Positions 35,761-43,944 of a DNA stretch of 64,000 bases are shown one piece after another. The notes below the pieces were generated by a model. The model ran no database searches, had not been told where the DNA came from, and saw nothing but the letters and a program-made list of their open reading frames with translations. The position numbers and the translations under genes are program-made. The number at the start of each line of letters is the position of its first letter. The first letter of the stretch is position 1. Source of the DNA: Bacilli bacterium (lineage in GTDB: Bacteria > Bacillota_I > Bacilli_A > RF39 > UBA660); the NCBI GenBank assembly GCA_900768345.1, contig CAAGCO010000008.1, positions 87,626-151,625 of the forward strand. The letters run 5' to 3'.

Positions 35761-37740
35761 ATGAATATAAAAAAGAGTAAAAAAACTATGAATTTTATGC
35801 CATATTTACTACTAATGATTGTAGTATTTGGAACATATTTATTCATAAACACAGTAGGTTCAAAAGTAAACAAATTAGATTACAATGAATTTACAACAGA
35901 ACTAAGTAATGGAAAAGTAACAGAATTAAATGTAACTCCAAAAAGTAGTTCTGGTGTATATATCCTAACAGGAAAATTAAATGGTTATAAAAAAGGAGAA
36001 ACGTTTACAGTTCAAGTACCATATACAGATACAGTAATATCTACAATATATGAAAATGCTGAAAAATATAACTTAAAAGTTGAAACAAATACTAACCCAG
36101 AAAATAGTGTTTGGCTATCGGTATTATTTAACATCGTACCAATTATCATATTTGGAATATTCATCTATATGATGCTTATCAAAATGGGTAATAATGGTAA
36201 AGGAACATTTGATTTTTCTAAGAGTAGAGCTAAATTATCAGAAGATGGTGGAACTAAAACATTTAAAGATGTAGCTGGACTTAAAGAAGAAAAAGAAGAA
36301 GTACAAGAATTAATAGATTTCTTAAAAAATCCTAAAAAATTCACTAAAATGGGAGCTAGAATTCCAAAAGGTGTATTATTAGTAGGTCCTCCAGGAACAG
36401 GTAAAACATTACTTGCTAAAGCAGTAGCTGGAGAGGCAAAAGTACCATTCTTTTACATAAGCGGTTCAGATTTTGTAGAATTATTCGTAGGTGTTGGAGC
36501 ATCTCGTGTAAGAGATATGTTCAAACAAGCTAAACAAACAGCGCCATGTTTAATATTCATAGATGAAATAGATGCAGTAGGACGTGAAAGAGGAACTGGT
36601 TTAGGTGGAGGACATGATGAAAGAGAACAAACACTTAACCAATTACTATCAGAAATGGATGGTTTCAGTGAAAACGAAGGAATCATAATCATAGCTGCAA
36701 CAAATAGACCAGATGTATTAGACCCAGCATTACTTCGTCCAGGAAGATTCGATAGACAAGTAACAGTTGGAAGACCAGATGTAAAAGAAAGAGAAGAAAT
36801 ATTAAAAGTACATGCTAAAAACAAAATACTTGCAAAAGAAGTTAAATTAAAACATATAGCTGAAAGAACTCCAGGATACTCAGGAGCAGACTTGGAAAAC
36901 TTACTAAATGAAGCAGCACTTCTAGCAGTAAGAAGAAATAAAGAAGCAATCACTATGGACGAAATAGATGAAGCTAGCGATAGAGTATTAATGGGACCAG
37001 CTAAAACAAGTAGAAAAGTAACAGACTATGAAAAGAAAATAGTTTCATATCATGAAGCTGGACATGCAGTAAGTGGTATCGTACTTCCAAATGGAGAAGA
37101 GGTACATAAAATAACAATTATACCTCGTGGTATGGCTGGTGGATATACACAAATGTTACCAAAAGAAGAAAGAACACTTGTATATACTAAAGATGAATTA
37201 GAAGAACAAATTATAACATTACTTTCAGGTCGTGTTAGTGAAGAAATGTATTGTCATGAACAATCAACAGGTGCAAGTGATGACTTTAAGAGAGCTACTA
37301 AAATAGCAAGAAGTATGGTAACAGAATATGGTATGTCTTCACTAGGACCAGTTCAATTAGAACATAGAAGCGAAAGCGTATTCTTAGGAAGAGATTATAA
37401 TCAAACTAAAAACTTCTCAGATCAAGTAGCACACGAAATAGATCAAGAAGTTAGAAAGATTATAGATGAATGTTATGAAAAAGCTAAAGAAATACTAAGA
37501 ACTCATAAAAAACTAGTAGACGTTTTAGCAGAAACATTAATGACAAAAGAGACACTAACTAAAGAAGAAATAGAAGATATAGTAGAAGCAAATAGCGATA
37601 TTAAAATTAAAAGAGAAGAGAAATTATCTGATCAAATAAAAGAAGATATCGAAGAAGAAAAACAAGAAAAGACTGAAGAAAAAGAAGAAACTAAATCTAA
37701 AAAAATTAAAACTTCTAAAAAAGAAACAGAAGAAGAGTAG
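35761..37740 (+). CDS. ftsH: ATP-dependent zinc metalloprotease FtsH
   Basis: FtsH is a membrane AAA+ protease for quality control. Two N-terminal helices (about residues 14-32 and 120-143) flank an extracytoplasmic domain. The AAA+ domain has Walker [14 protein letters not shown] (about 204-216), Walker [11 protein letters not shown], the second region of homology [20 protein letters not shown], and the zinc motif HEAGH (about 430). The tail is Lys/Glu-rich low-complexity. The length is 659 residues. A terminator overlaps the stop. Confidence 0.98.
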   Translation: MNIKKSKKTMNFMPYLLLMIVVFGTYLFINTVGSKVNKLDYNEFTTELSNGKVTELNVTPKSSSGVYILTGKLNGYKKGETFTVQVPYTDTVISTIYENAEKYNLKVETNTNPENSVWLSVLFNIVPIIIFGIFIYMMLIKMGNNGKGTFDFSKSRAKLSEDGGTKTFKDVAGLKEEKEEVQELIDFLKNPKKFTKMGARIPKGVLLVGPPGTGKTLLAKAVAGEAKVPFFYISGSDFVELFVGVGASRVRDMFKQAKQTAPCLIFIDEIDAVGRERGTGLGGGHDEREQTLNQLLSEMDGFSENEGIIIIAATNRPDVLDPALLRPGRFDRQVTVGRPDVKEREEILKVHAKNKILAKEVKLKHIAERTPGYSGADLENLLNEAALLAVRRNKEAITMDEIDEASDRVLMGPAKTSRKVTDYEKKIVSYHEAGHAVSGIVLPNGEEVHKITIIPRGMAGGYTQMLPKEERTLVYTKDELEEQIITLLSGRVSEEMYCHEQSTGASDDFKRATKIARSMVTEYGMSSLGPVQLEHRSESVFLGRDYNQTKNFSDQVAHEIDQEVRKIIDECYEKAKEILRTHKKLVDVLAETLMTKETLTKEEIEDIVEANSDIKIKREEKLSDQIKEDIEEEKQEKTEEKEETKSKKIKTSKKETEEE

Positions 37741-37757
37741 AAATACTCTTTTTATTT
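37733..37757 (+). terminator. Terminator after ftsH
   Basis: AAGAGTA, loop GAAA, TACTCTT and a T-rich tail. The stem includes the stop codon. Confidence 0.85.
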
Positions 37758-37854
37758 TGATATAATACCAAATCAAGTAAGAAGTCAAATACTTTAAAAA
37801 GACTAAAAATAATATATTGAAAGTGTTATAATATAACAAGAAAAGAGGAGTATT

Positions 37855-38400
37855 ATGATATTATTTATAGACACACATACTGAATTAATAACTATAGCAT
37901 TAAAAACAAAAGATAGCTTATTTATTAAAACAAAAGAAAGCGAATACAGTCATTCAATATATACAATGCCAATGATTGAAGAAATATTTAGAGAAAACAA
38001 TCTAAATGTAAAAGATTTAGATGAAATAGTAGTAGTAAATGGACCTGGAAGTTTTACAGGAATAAGAATAGGTCTTTCAATTGCTAAAACTATCGCATAT
38101 GCTTTAAATTTAAAAATACATACAATTTCAAGTTTGAAAGCATACTTAATAAGTAGTGATATAAATGAAGATAAAATGGCAGTTATAGAAGATAATAAAG
38201 GATACTATATTTGTGCATTTGATAAAGATAATAATACTATAGTAGAAGAAACATACTTAGAAGAAAATCCATATACATATAAAGAAGTTGATTACAAATT
38301 AGATATTAATAAAATTATAGATTATTGTAATAAATTCGAAAGTGAAAATCCACACCATATAAAAGCCAATTATATAAAGAAAATAGAGGTAGAGAAATAA
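37855..38400 (+). CDS. tsaB: tRNA threonylcarbamoyladenosine biosynthesis protein TsaB
   Basis: TsaB is the inactive ASKHA partner that supports TsaD in making t6A37 in tRNAs reading ANN codons. The start MILFIDTHTELITIAL and the block GPGSFTGIRIGLSIAK (about residues 63-78) are diagnostic. At 181 residues it is shorter than usual (about 220-230), with a reduced C-terminal lobe. An extended -10 TGTTATAAT precedes it. It overlaps rimI by one base (TAATG). Confidence 0.93.
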   Translation: MILFIDTHTELITIALKTKDSLFIKTKESEYSHSIYTMPMIEEIFRENNLNVKDLDEIVVVNGPGSFTGIRIGLSIAKTIAYALNLKIHTISSLKAYLISSDINEDKMAVIEDNKGYYICAFDKDNNTIVEETYLEENPYTYKEVDYKLDINKIIDYCNKFESENPHHIKANYIKKIEVEK

Positions 38401-38732
38401 TGATACAAAAAGAAATATTAAGTGACACAGATTCTATATATAATTATATGGATGGAGATAAAGTATTAGGATACTTAGAAATAAGATTAGTAGATGGTGT
38501 TATTGATATCATGAATATTTTTGTGAATGAAGAAAATAGAAAACAAGGTATTGGTACATCTCTAATGGAAGAAATGTTTAAAAACGAAGAATATAGTAGA
38601 ATAATGTTAGAAGTAAACGAACATAATGATGAAGCAATAAGACTATATAATAAATTAGGATTCAAAGAAATAAGTTTAAGAGATAGATACTACGGAGAAG
38701 ATACAGCAATAATAATGGAAAAGGTGAGATAA
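38400..38732 (+). CDS. GNAT acetyltransferase, RimI-like
   Basis: A small (110-residue) GNAT-fold N-acetyltransferase. Motif A is NIFVNEENRKQGIGTSLMEE (about residues 39-58), with the Q-x-x-G-x-G/A-type acetyl-CoA loop as RKQGIGT. Later come EVNEHNDEAIRLYNKLGF and RDRYYGED, as in RimI (protein S18 alanine acetyltransferase). RimI is usually about 150 residues and this copy lacks part of the N-terminus. Position between tsaB and tsaD is the classic rimI place. The substrate is inferred only. Confidence 0.85.
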   Translation: MIQKEILSDTDSIYNYMDGDKVLGYLEIRLVDGVIDIMNIFVNEENRKQGIGTSLMEEMFKNEEYSRIMLEVNEHNDEAIRLYNKLGFKEISLRDRYYGEDTAIIMEKVR

Positions 38733-39745
38733 TGAAAGATGTATATATTTTAGCAGTAGAGTCTTCATGTGATGAAACAAGCGTAAGTATAATTAAGAAT
38801 GGTACTGAAGACATAGCTACAATAATTAATTCTCAAATAGATATTCATACTAAATATGGTGGTGTTGTTCCAGAAGTAGCAAGTCGTCTACATTTAGAAA
38901 ATATAACTATGGTAATAGATGAATGTTTAGAAAAAGCTAATATGAAACTTGAAGATATAGATGCATTTGCTTGTACTTATGCTCCAGGTTTACTTGGAAG
39001 CCTTTTAGTTGGAGTAGAAGCAACTAAAGCCTTATCATTTATATATAATAAGCCTTTTATAGCAGTAAACCACATGATGGGACACATATATGCTAATATG
39101 ATTGGAAACAAGCTAGAATACCCTCTATTATCCCTTATAGTGTCTGGTGGACATACTGATTTAATATTAATGAAAACAGAAGATTCATTTGAATACTTAG
39201 GACAAACATTAGATGATGCAATAGGTGAAGCATATGATAAAGTAGCAAGAATTCTTGATCTTCCATATCCAGGAGGACCAAATGTTGAAAAATACGCTTT
39301 AGAAGGTAAACCTTCATATAAAATGCCAAATATATTAAATGATGACTCATTTAACTTTAGTTTTAGTGGTATAAAAAGCCATTGTAATAACTTAGTACAT
39401 AATGAACGTCAAAGAGGCAATGAAATAAATAAACAAGATTTGGCAAGATCATTTCAAGACTGTGTAACTTCACACTTAGTAGATAAAACAAAAAAAGCTT
39501 TATTAAAATACAATTTAAAAACATTACTTATTAGTGGAGGTGTCGCAAGTAATTCACATATTAGAGAGTCTCTAAAAGAAATGTGTGAAAGTATTGGTGT
39601 TTCTATGCATATGCCACAAAAAAAATACTGCACAGATAATGCAGCAATGATAGGAGCAGCAGCATACATACTATATAAAAATAATATATTTGCTCCATTA
39701 AGTACTAACGCACAAAGTAATGTTAAACTTTCAAATATAAAATAA
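38732..39745 (+). CDS. tsaD: tRNA N6-adenosine threonylcarbamoyltransferase TsaD
   Basis: TsaD transfers the threonylcarbamoyl group to A37 of tRNA. The ASKHA fold has LAVESSCDETSVSII (about residues 6-20), the metal-binding AVNHMMGHIYANM (about 111-123), LIVSGGHTDL and LISGGVASNSHIRE. The 337-residue length is normal. A one-base overlap with the rimI-like gene makes tsaB-rimI-tsaD a tight unit, closed by a bidirectional terminator. Confidence 0.98.
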   Translation: MKDVYILAVESSCDETSVSIIKNGTEDIATIINSQIDIHTKYGGVVPEVASRLHLENITMVIDECLEKANMKLEDIDAFACTYAPGLLGSLLVGVEATKALSFIYNKPFIAVNHMMGHIYANMIGNKLEYPLLSLIVSGGHTDLILMKTEDSFEYLGQTLDDAIGEAYDKVARILDLPYPGGPNVEKYALEGKPSYKMPNILNDDSFNFSFSGIKSHCNNLVHNERQRGNEINKQDLARSFQDCVTSHLVDKTKKALLKYNLKTLLISGGVASNSHIRESLKEMCESIGVSMHMPQKKYCTDNAAMIGAAAYILYKNNIFAPLSTNAQSNVKLSNIK

Positions 39746-39771
39746 AACTCTATTTCTAGAGTTTTATTTTT
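39744..39771. terminator. Bidirectional terminator between tsaD and the convergent leftward gene
   Basis: AAAACTCTA, loop TTTC, TAGAGTTTT, with T-rich sequence on the right and A-rich on the left, so it can serve both strands. Confidence 0.85.
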
Positions 39772-40171
39772 TCATCTTCTTATTAATCTCAGAAACATTT
39801 TCTTGAATAGAAAGTAATACTAATGAAAATTCATATATTAATCTTAAAGCTAAATTTCCAAATACTAATACTAACAAGAAAAGTAAGAAACTAGTACTTA
39901 TAACTGTAAATGATACTAAAGTTAAATAAATAGCAAATACTAAATAAGAAACTTTTAATATTACAGTAATATACATCTTTTTGAATTTTACAAAATCATA
40001 TAATTTTGCCATAAATCCTTCGTATTTTCCTTCATTTTTATCAGAAAATACTGTGAAGTATAAGCATATACCACCTATTACAGCAACAACTAATGATATT
40101 AAAACCCAAATACTATTATCGCTAACACCTACAGGTCCTGAAAATCCAATATCATAACTATTTTCAAACAT
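39764..40171 (-). CDS. DUF4282-like membrane protein
   Basis: A 135-residue membrane protein from the ATG at 40171, which follows GAGGATATT; an upstream frame extension is unlikely. Hydrophobic stretches are about residues 20-42, 68-90 and 92-112. The last is followed by LALRLIYEFSLVLLSIQENV, which resembles the Arg-x-x-x-Glu block of DUF4282 proteins, in which two helices precede a short cytoplasmic tail. Function unknown. It is the last gene of the leftward comEB-gtrB-gtrA group but may have its own promoter, as a terminator separates it from gtrA. Confidence 0.65.
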   Translation of the reverse strand: MFENSYDIGFSGPVGVSDNSIWVLISLVVAVIGGICLYFTVFSDKNEGKYEGFMAKLYDFVKFKKMYITVILKVSYLVFAIYLTLVSFTVISTSFLLFLLVLVFGNLALRLIYEFSLVLLSIQENVSEINKKMKK

Positions 40172-40218
40172 AATATCCTCCTTAAACAATAATATCATAA
40201 AATTAATAAAATATAATA

Positions 40219-40248
40219 AAAAAAGTGATTTTTATCACTTTTTTTTAA
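40219..40248. terminator. Terminator after gtrA
   Basis: AAAAGTGAT, loop TTTT, ATCACTTTT, with T-rich flanks on the minus-strand side. It overlaps the gtrA stop codon. Confidence 0.85.
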
Positions 40249-40666
40249 AAACTAATAATTTACTTAAAATATAATTTAGAACTGTAACAACAATTTGAAC
40301 AACTAATTTCATTATTTTATCGTTGAAATGAAGTAATGTAACAAATATAAACATAATGCCCATATCCATAAGAAGTGTTGCAATTCTAGAACCGTAGAAG
40401 CTAGCAGCTTCTTTTAATCTATCAGTACGTTTACTCTTAAAAACAAATATTCTATTAGCAAAGTATGCAAATGTTACACAGCAAATCCATGAAATGATAT
40501 TAGCAAGTTGTAATTGAACAGCATTATCAGGATTTAAGAATGTATATACACAAAAATAATATGTACCTAAACTAACAACTGTAGTCAAACCACCAACTAT
40601 TAAATAATTAATTATTTCTTCATATTTTTTATATAACTTCCAAACTTTATTAAATAATTTTTTCAT
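40235..40666 (-). CDS. GtrA-family membrane protein
   Basis: GtrA-like proteins have four transmembrane helices and are thought to flip undecaprenyl-phosphate-linked sugars. The 143-residue protein has the family opening NYLIVGGLTTVVSLGTYYF (about residues 19-37), then ANIISWICCVTFAYFANRIF (about 56-75), NRIFVFKSK and the ending YILSKLLVFKKK. The start at 40666 avoids overlap with the upstream glycosyltransferase. Its pairing with a GtrB-like enzyme supports a role in sugar modification of cell-envelope polymers. Confidence 0.9.
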   Translation of the reverse strand: MKKLFNKVWKLYKKYEEIINYLIVGGLTTVVSLGTYYFCVYTFLNPDNAVQLQLANIISWICCVTFAYFANRIFVFKSKRTDRLKEAASFYGSRIATLLMDMGIMFIFVTLLHFNDKIMKLVVQIVVTVLNYILSKLLVFKKK

Positions 40667-40667
40667 A

Positions 40668-41594
40668 TTATAAGAAATCCTCATCAAATCCTATACGTTC
40701 ACGAGCTATAAATATTGGTCTTCTCTTAGTTTCGTTATACGTTTTACCTAAGTATTCTCCAAGTATTCCTAAGAATATTAATTGAATTCCACCTAAGAAT
40801 AACATAACACACATAAGTGATGCATATCCAGGAGTATCAACACCAGTAGTGAATGTCTTAATAAGTATAACAATTAAATAGATAAATGCTATAAAACTTG
40901 TAAGTACACCAGTATAAGTAGCAAATCTAAGTGGTTTTGTACTAAAACTAACTATACCATCAAATGCATAATTCAAAAGTTTAAATTTACTCCATTTAGA
41001 AACTCCAGCTTTTCTTTCCTTAACTTTATACGAATCATAATATGTTCTAAATCCTACATAACTAAATATACCTTTAGAAAATCTATTTCTTTCACTCATT
41101 TCAAGAATAGCTTCAACTACATTCTTTCTAAACATCCTAAAATCAGATGCGCCATCAACTATTTCCATATTTGAAAGTTTACCCATTAATTTATAGAACA
41201 TTCTCTGTAGTCCTCTTTTTTTCTTTTGTTTTTGACACATACATACTGCATCGTATTGATCATTTTCTCTTAAAAAGTCAAACATTTTAACTAAATAAGC
41301 AGGATCTTGTTGTAAATCACAATCAATAATACAAGCATAATCTGCCTTAGAGTATAAAAAGCCTGCATACATTGCAGCTTCTTTTCCAAAGTTCCTAGAA
41401 AAACTAATTATTTTAACATTTTCATCGTCTTTTTTATGTAATTCTTTTAACTTTTGTAATGTTTTATCTTTTGAACCATCATCTATAAATATAAAATTAT
41501 GCTTAATTCCTTTTAAAGCTTCATTAACTGCATCATAAAAATTGAAAATATTATCTTCTTCATTATATGCAGGTACAATAATATCTAATTTCAT
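40668..41594 (-). CDS. Glycosyltransferase family 2, GtrB/bactoprenol-glycosyl transferase-like
   Basis: This GT2 enzyme likely transfers a sugar from UDP-sugar to undecaprenyl phosphate at the inner face of the membrane. N-terminal IIVPAYNEEDNIFNFYDAV (about residues 5-23), FIDDGSKDKTL and the metal-binding IDCDLQQDPAYL (about 92-103) are typical. Two C-terminal membrane helices (about 228-250 and 260-285) match GtrB. The 308-residue length is normal. It lies 14 bases after comEB and next to gtrA. Confidence 0.93.
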   Translation of the reverse strand: MKLDIIVPAYNEEDNIFNFYDAVNEALKGIKHNFIFIDDGSKDKTLQKLKELHKKDDENVKIISFSRNFGKEAAMYAGFLYSKADYACIIDCDLQQDPAYLVKMFDFLRENDQYDAVCMCQKQKKKRGLQRMFYKLMGKLSNMEIVDGASDFRMFRKNVVEAILEMSERNRFSKGIFSYVGFRTYYDSYKVKERKAGVSKWSKFKLLNYAFDGIVSFSTKPLRFATYTGVLTSFIAFIYLIVILIKTFTTGVDTPGYASLMCVMLFLGGIQLIFLGILGEYLGKTYNETKRRPIFIARERIGFDEDFL

Positions 41595-41608
41595 TTAATT
41601 CCTAACTC

Positions 41609-42097
41609 CTAATATCCTAGTTTTCCATCAAGACTTTCATCATCATTAACCCAATCTTGAACATTTATTTCTCTATATTTATCTTTACTATCTCTTACTA
41701 TTACTTTTGCTATACCACTATTTATAACAACTCTTTTGCACATTGAGCAACTAGAAGAATTTTCTACATATTCACCAGTTTTGGAATCTTTTCCAACCAT
41801 ATATAGTGTAGCACCAATCATGTCTTTTCTAGGTGCAGATATAATAGCGTTTTGTTCAGCATGCACACTTCTACATAATTCATATCTTTCACCACGGGGA
41901 ATATTAAGTTTTTCACGAACACAATAACCTAAATCATTACAGTTCTTTCTACCTCTAGGTGCACCATTATAACCAGTAGATATGATTTCATCATTCTTAA
42001 CTATAACAGCTCCCCATTTTTTTCTAAGACATGTTGCTCTTTCTAAAGTTGCCTCTGCTATATCTAAATAATAATTATTTTTATCAATTCTTTCCAT
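41609..42097 (-). CDS. comEB: dCMP deaminase (ComEB-type)
   Basis: Deoxycytidylate deaminase makes dUMP for thymidylate synthesis. The zinc site is HAEQNAI (about residues 80-86) and SSCSMCKR (near 114-121), and GYNGAPRG is the substrate loop. The 162-residue length fits. In Bacillus this enzyme is the comE-operon protein ComEB, though it is not needed for DNA uptake. Here it is not next to other com genes. It is transcribed divergently from the ABC transporter. Confidence 0.94.
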   Translation of the reverse strand: MERIDKNNYYLDIAEATLERATCLRKKWGAVIVKNDEIISTGYNGAPRGRKNCNDLGYCVREKLNIPRGERYELCRSVHAEQNAIISAPRKDMIGATLYMVGKDSKTGEYVENSSSCSMCKRVVINSGIAKVIVRDSKDKYREINVQDWVNDDESLDGKLGY

Positions 42098-42212
42098 ACT
42101 AAAACCTCTATAAACATTTTATCATAAAAATTCACAAAAAAATATATTTTAAATCAAACTTGTAATTTCTTTACTGAATGATATAATTATTATAGTAAAG
42201 TAGGGAGTAAAA

Positions 42213-43889
42213 ATGAAAAATTATATAAAAAGAATATTAAAAAAAAGTAAGAAAGAAATAATAATAGAAGTATTTGTATGTATAGTATTAAGAGCAATTC
42301 TATTATTAAACCCAATTTTATATAGTGAAGCAGTAAATTCAATATCAGCAAGTTCTTATGAAAGAGCAATCAGTATTCTTATTATATATATAATTTCAAT
42401 CAGTATTTATAAACTATTCGAATATTTTAGACAATATTCTTTTTATAACGTTTATAATAAGATATATAAAGAAAGTACTAGTATCGGACTTCAATACACA
42501 AATGATAATTCTATATTTAGTTTATCAAGATTTAGTGCAGGAGAGTACTTAAATATAATGAGCACTGATATAGATATAATTTGTAGTTTTATAACAAATG
42601 GTATCTATAGAATAATTCAACTTCTTGAATTCTCAGTTATTTATTATTATTTCTTTAACGTTAATATTAACTTATTCTTTATAACAGTAGCATTTTCCCT
42701 AGTAGTTTTAATTTTTATAATTATATCAGGAAATAAAATTCAAGTATACAACAAAGAAAGAAAAGAAAATTATGACAAAAAAACAAGTGCTGTAAACGAT
42801 GTATTCTCAGGTATAAAAGAAATAAAAGGATTTAACCTTAGTAAAAATATTAATGGTAAAGTAAATAATGAAACAAATAAATATGTTCAATCAAATAAAA
42901 AGTATACAGTTATATACTATGCAATAAATATTGTTGCAGTTTATGTATTTGAAATTCTTAGATTGGCAGTCTTTATCTATGGCGTTTTTGAAATAGCAAA
43001 AGGAAGAATGGAAATTGGAATATTATTAGTCATATATAGTTATTATCAAAAAATCATTGATAATTTCTCACTAGTTTCAACGTTAAATCTAGAATATAAA
43101 AACTTCAAAATATCACTTCAAAGATTAAATAAATTATTTGAATATGCTAAAGAAAACAAAGAAAACGATGTAACAATAGAAGAGCCTAAAGGAGAAATTG
43201 AATTTAACCATGTTCTTTACGGTTATAGACATGACCCTATGCTTAGTGACTTTAGTATAAAAGTAAATCCTAAATCTATTACTGCTATAACAGGTAAAAC
43301 AGGTAGTGGAAAAACTGGTATATTTGATTTACTTATGAAAATGAATAGGCAAATCCAAGGAAGTATAATGATAGATGGAATAGATATATCATCTATTGGA
43401 GATTCAAATTATTATAATTTAGTATCTATCGCAAGAAAAAGTCCATTCTTCTTTAATTGTAGTATAAAAGATAATCTTATGATGATTGGTAAAAGTGAAG
43501 AAGAAATGGAAGAAGTATGTAAACAAGTTGGAGTACATGATGCAATCATGAGTCTTGAGAAAGGATATGATACAATAATAAACAACAATACAAAACTATT
43601 ATCATCATCTCAAAAAAGACTTCTAGCCATCGCAAGAGTACTACTTAAAGACACTAAAATATTCTTATTTGATGAAATAATCGAAACTCTAGATAAAGAA
43701 AATAGAACAAACATAATGAAAATATTAAAAGAAAAAAAGAAAAATCATACAATAATGATAATTTCAAGAGATAAAAAAATATTAAAAGTAGTAGATAATA
43801 TAGTATTAATCGATAGTGGAATCCTACAAGCAACCGGTACACATGAAGAATTATCAAAAACAAATGATTTATATAAAGAAATAAGTTAA
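42213..43889 (+). CDS. ABC transporter half-exporter (membrane plus ATPase domains)
   Basis: A 558-residue type IV half-exporter with about six N-terminal membrane helices (to about residue 300) and a C-terminal nucleotide-binding domain. Walker A is GKTGSGKTG (about 357-365) and Walker B is IFLFDEI. The signature motif reads LSSSQ instead of LSGGQ, and a usual Glu after the Walker B Asp is kept (DE). A His in the H-loop position is not obvious, since the end reads IMIISRDKK. It may act as a homodimer or with a partner elsewhere. The substrate cannot be told. A TATAAT and GGGAG site precede the start. Confidence 0.9.
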   Translation: MKNYIKRILKKSKKEIIIEVFVCIVLRAILLLNPILYSEAVNSISASSYERAISILIIYIISISIYKLFEYFRQYSFYNVYNKIYKESTSIGLQYTNDNSIFSLSRFSAGEYLNIMSTDIDIICSFITNGIYRIIQLLEFSVIYYYFFNVNINLFFITVAFSLVVLIFIIISGNKIQVYNKERKENYDKKTSAVNDVFSGIKEIKGFNLSKNINGKVNNETNKYVQSNKKYTVIYYAINIVAVYVFEILRLAVFIYGVFEIAKGRMEIGILLVIYSYYQKIIDNFSLVSTLNLEYKNFKISLQRLNKLFEYAKENKENDVTIEEPKGEIEFNHVLYGYRHDPMLSDFSIKVNPKSITAITGKTGSGKTGIFDLLMKMNRQIQGSIMIDGIDISSIGDSNYYNLVSIARKSPFFFNCSIKDNLMMIGKSEEEMEEVCKQVGVHDAIMSLEKGYDTIINNNTKLLSSSQKRLLAIARVLLKDTKIFLFDEIIETLDKENRTNIMKILKEKKKNHTIMIISRDKKILKVVDNIVLIDSGILQATGTHEELSKTNDLYKEIS

Positions 43890-43911
43890 ATACCTTAATT
43901 GGTATTTTTTC
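43888..43911 (+). terminator. Terminator after the ABC transporter
   Basis: AAATACC, loop TTAATT, GGTATTT and a T run. Confidence 0.8.
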
Positions 43912-43944
43912 TTTTGTATGTTAATAAACTTTACTAGAGGAACT

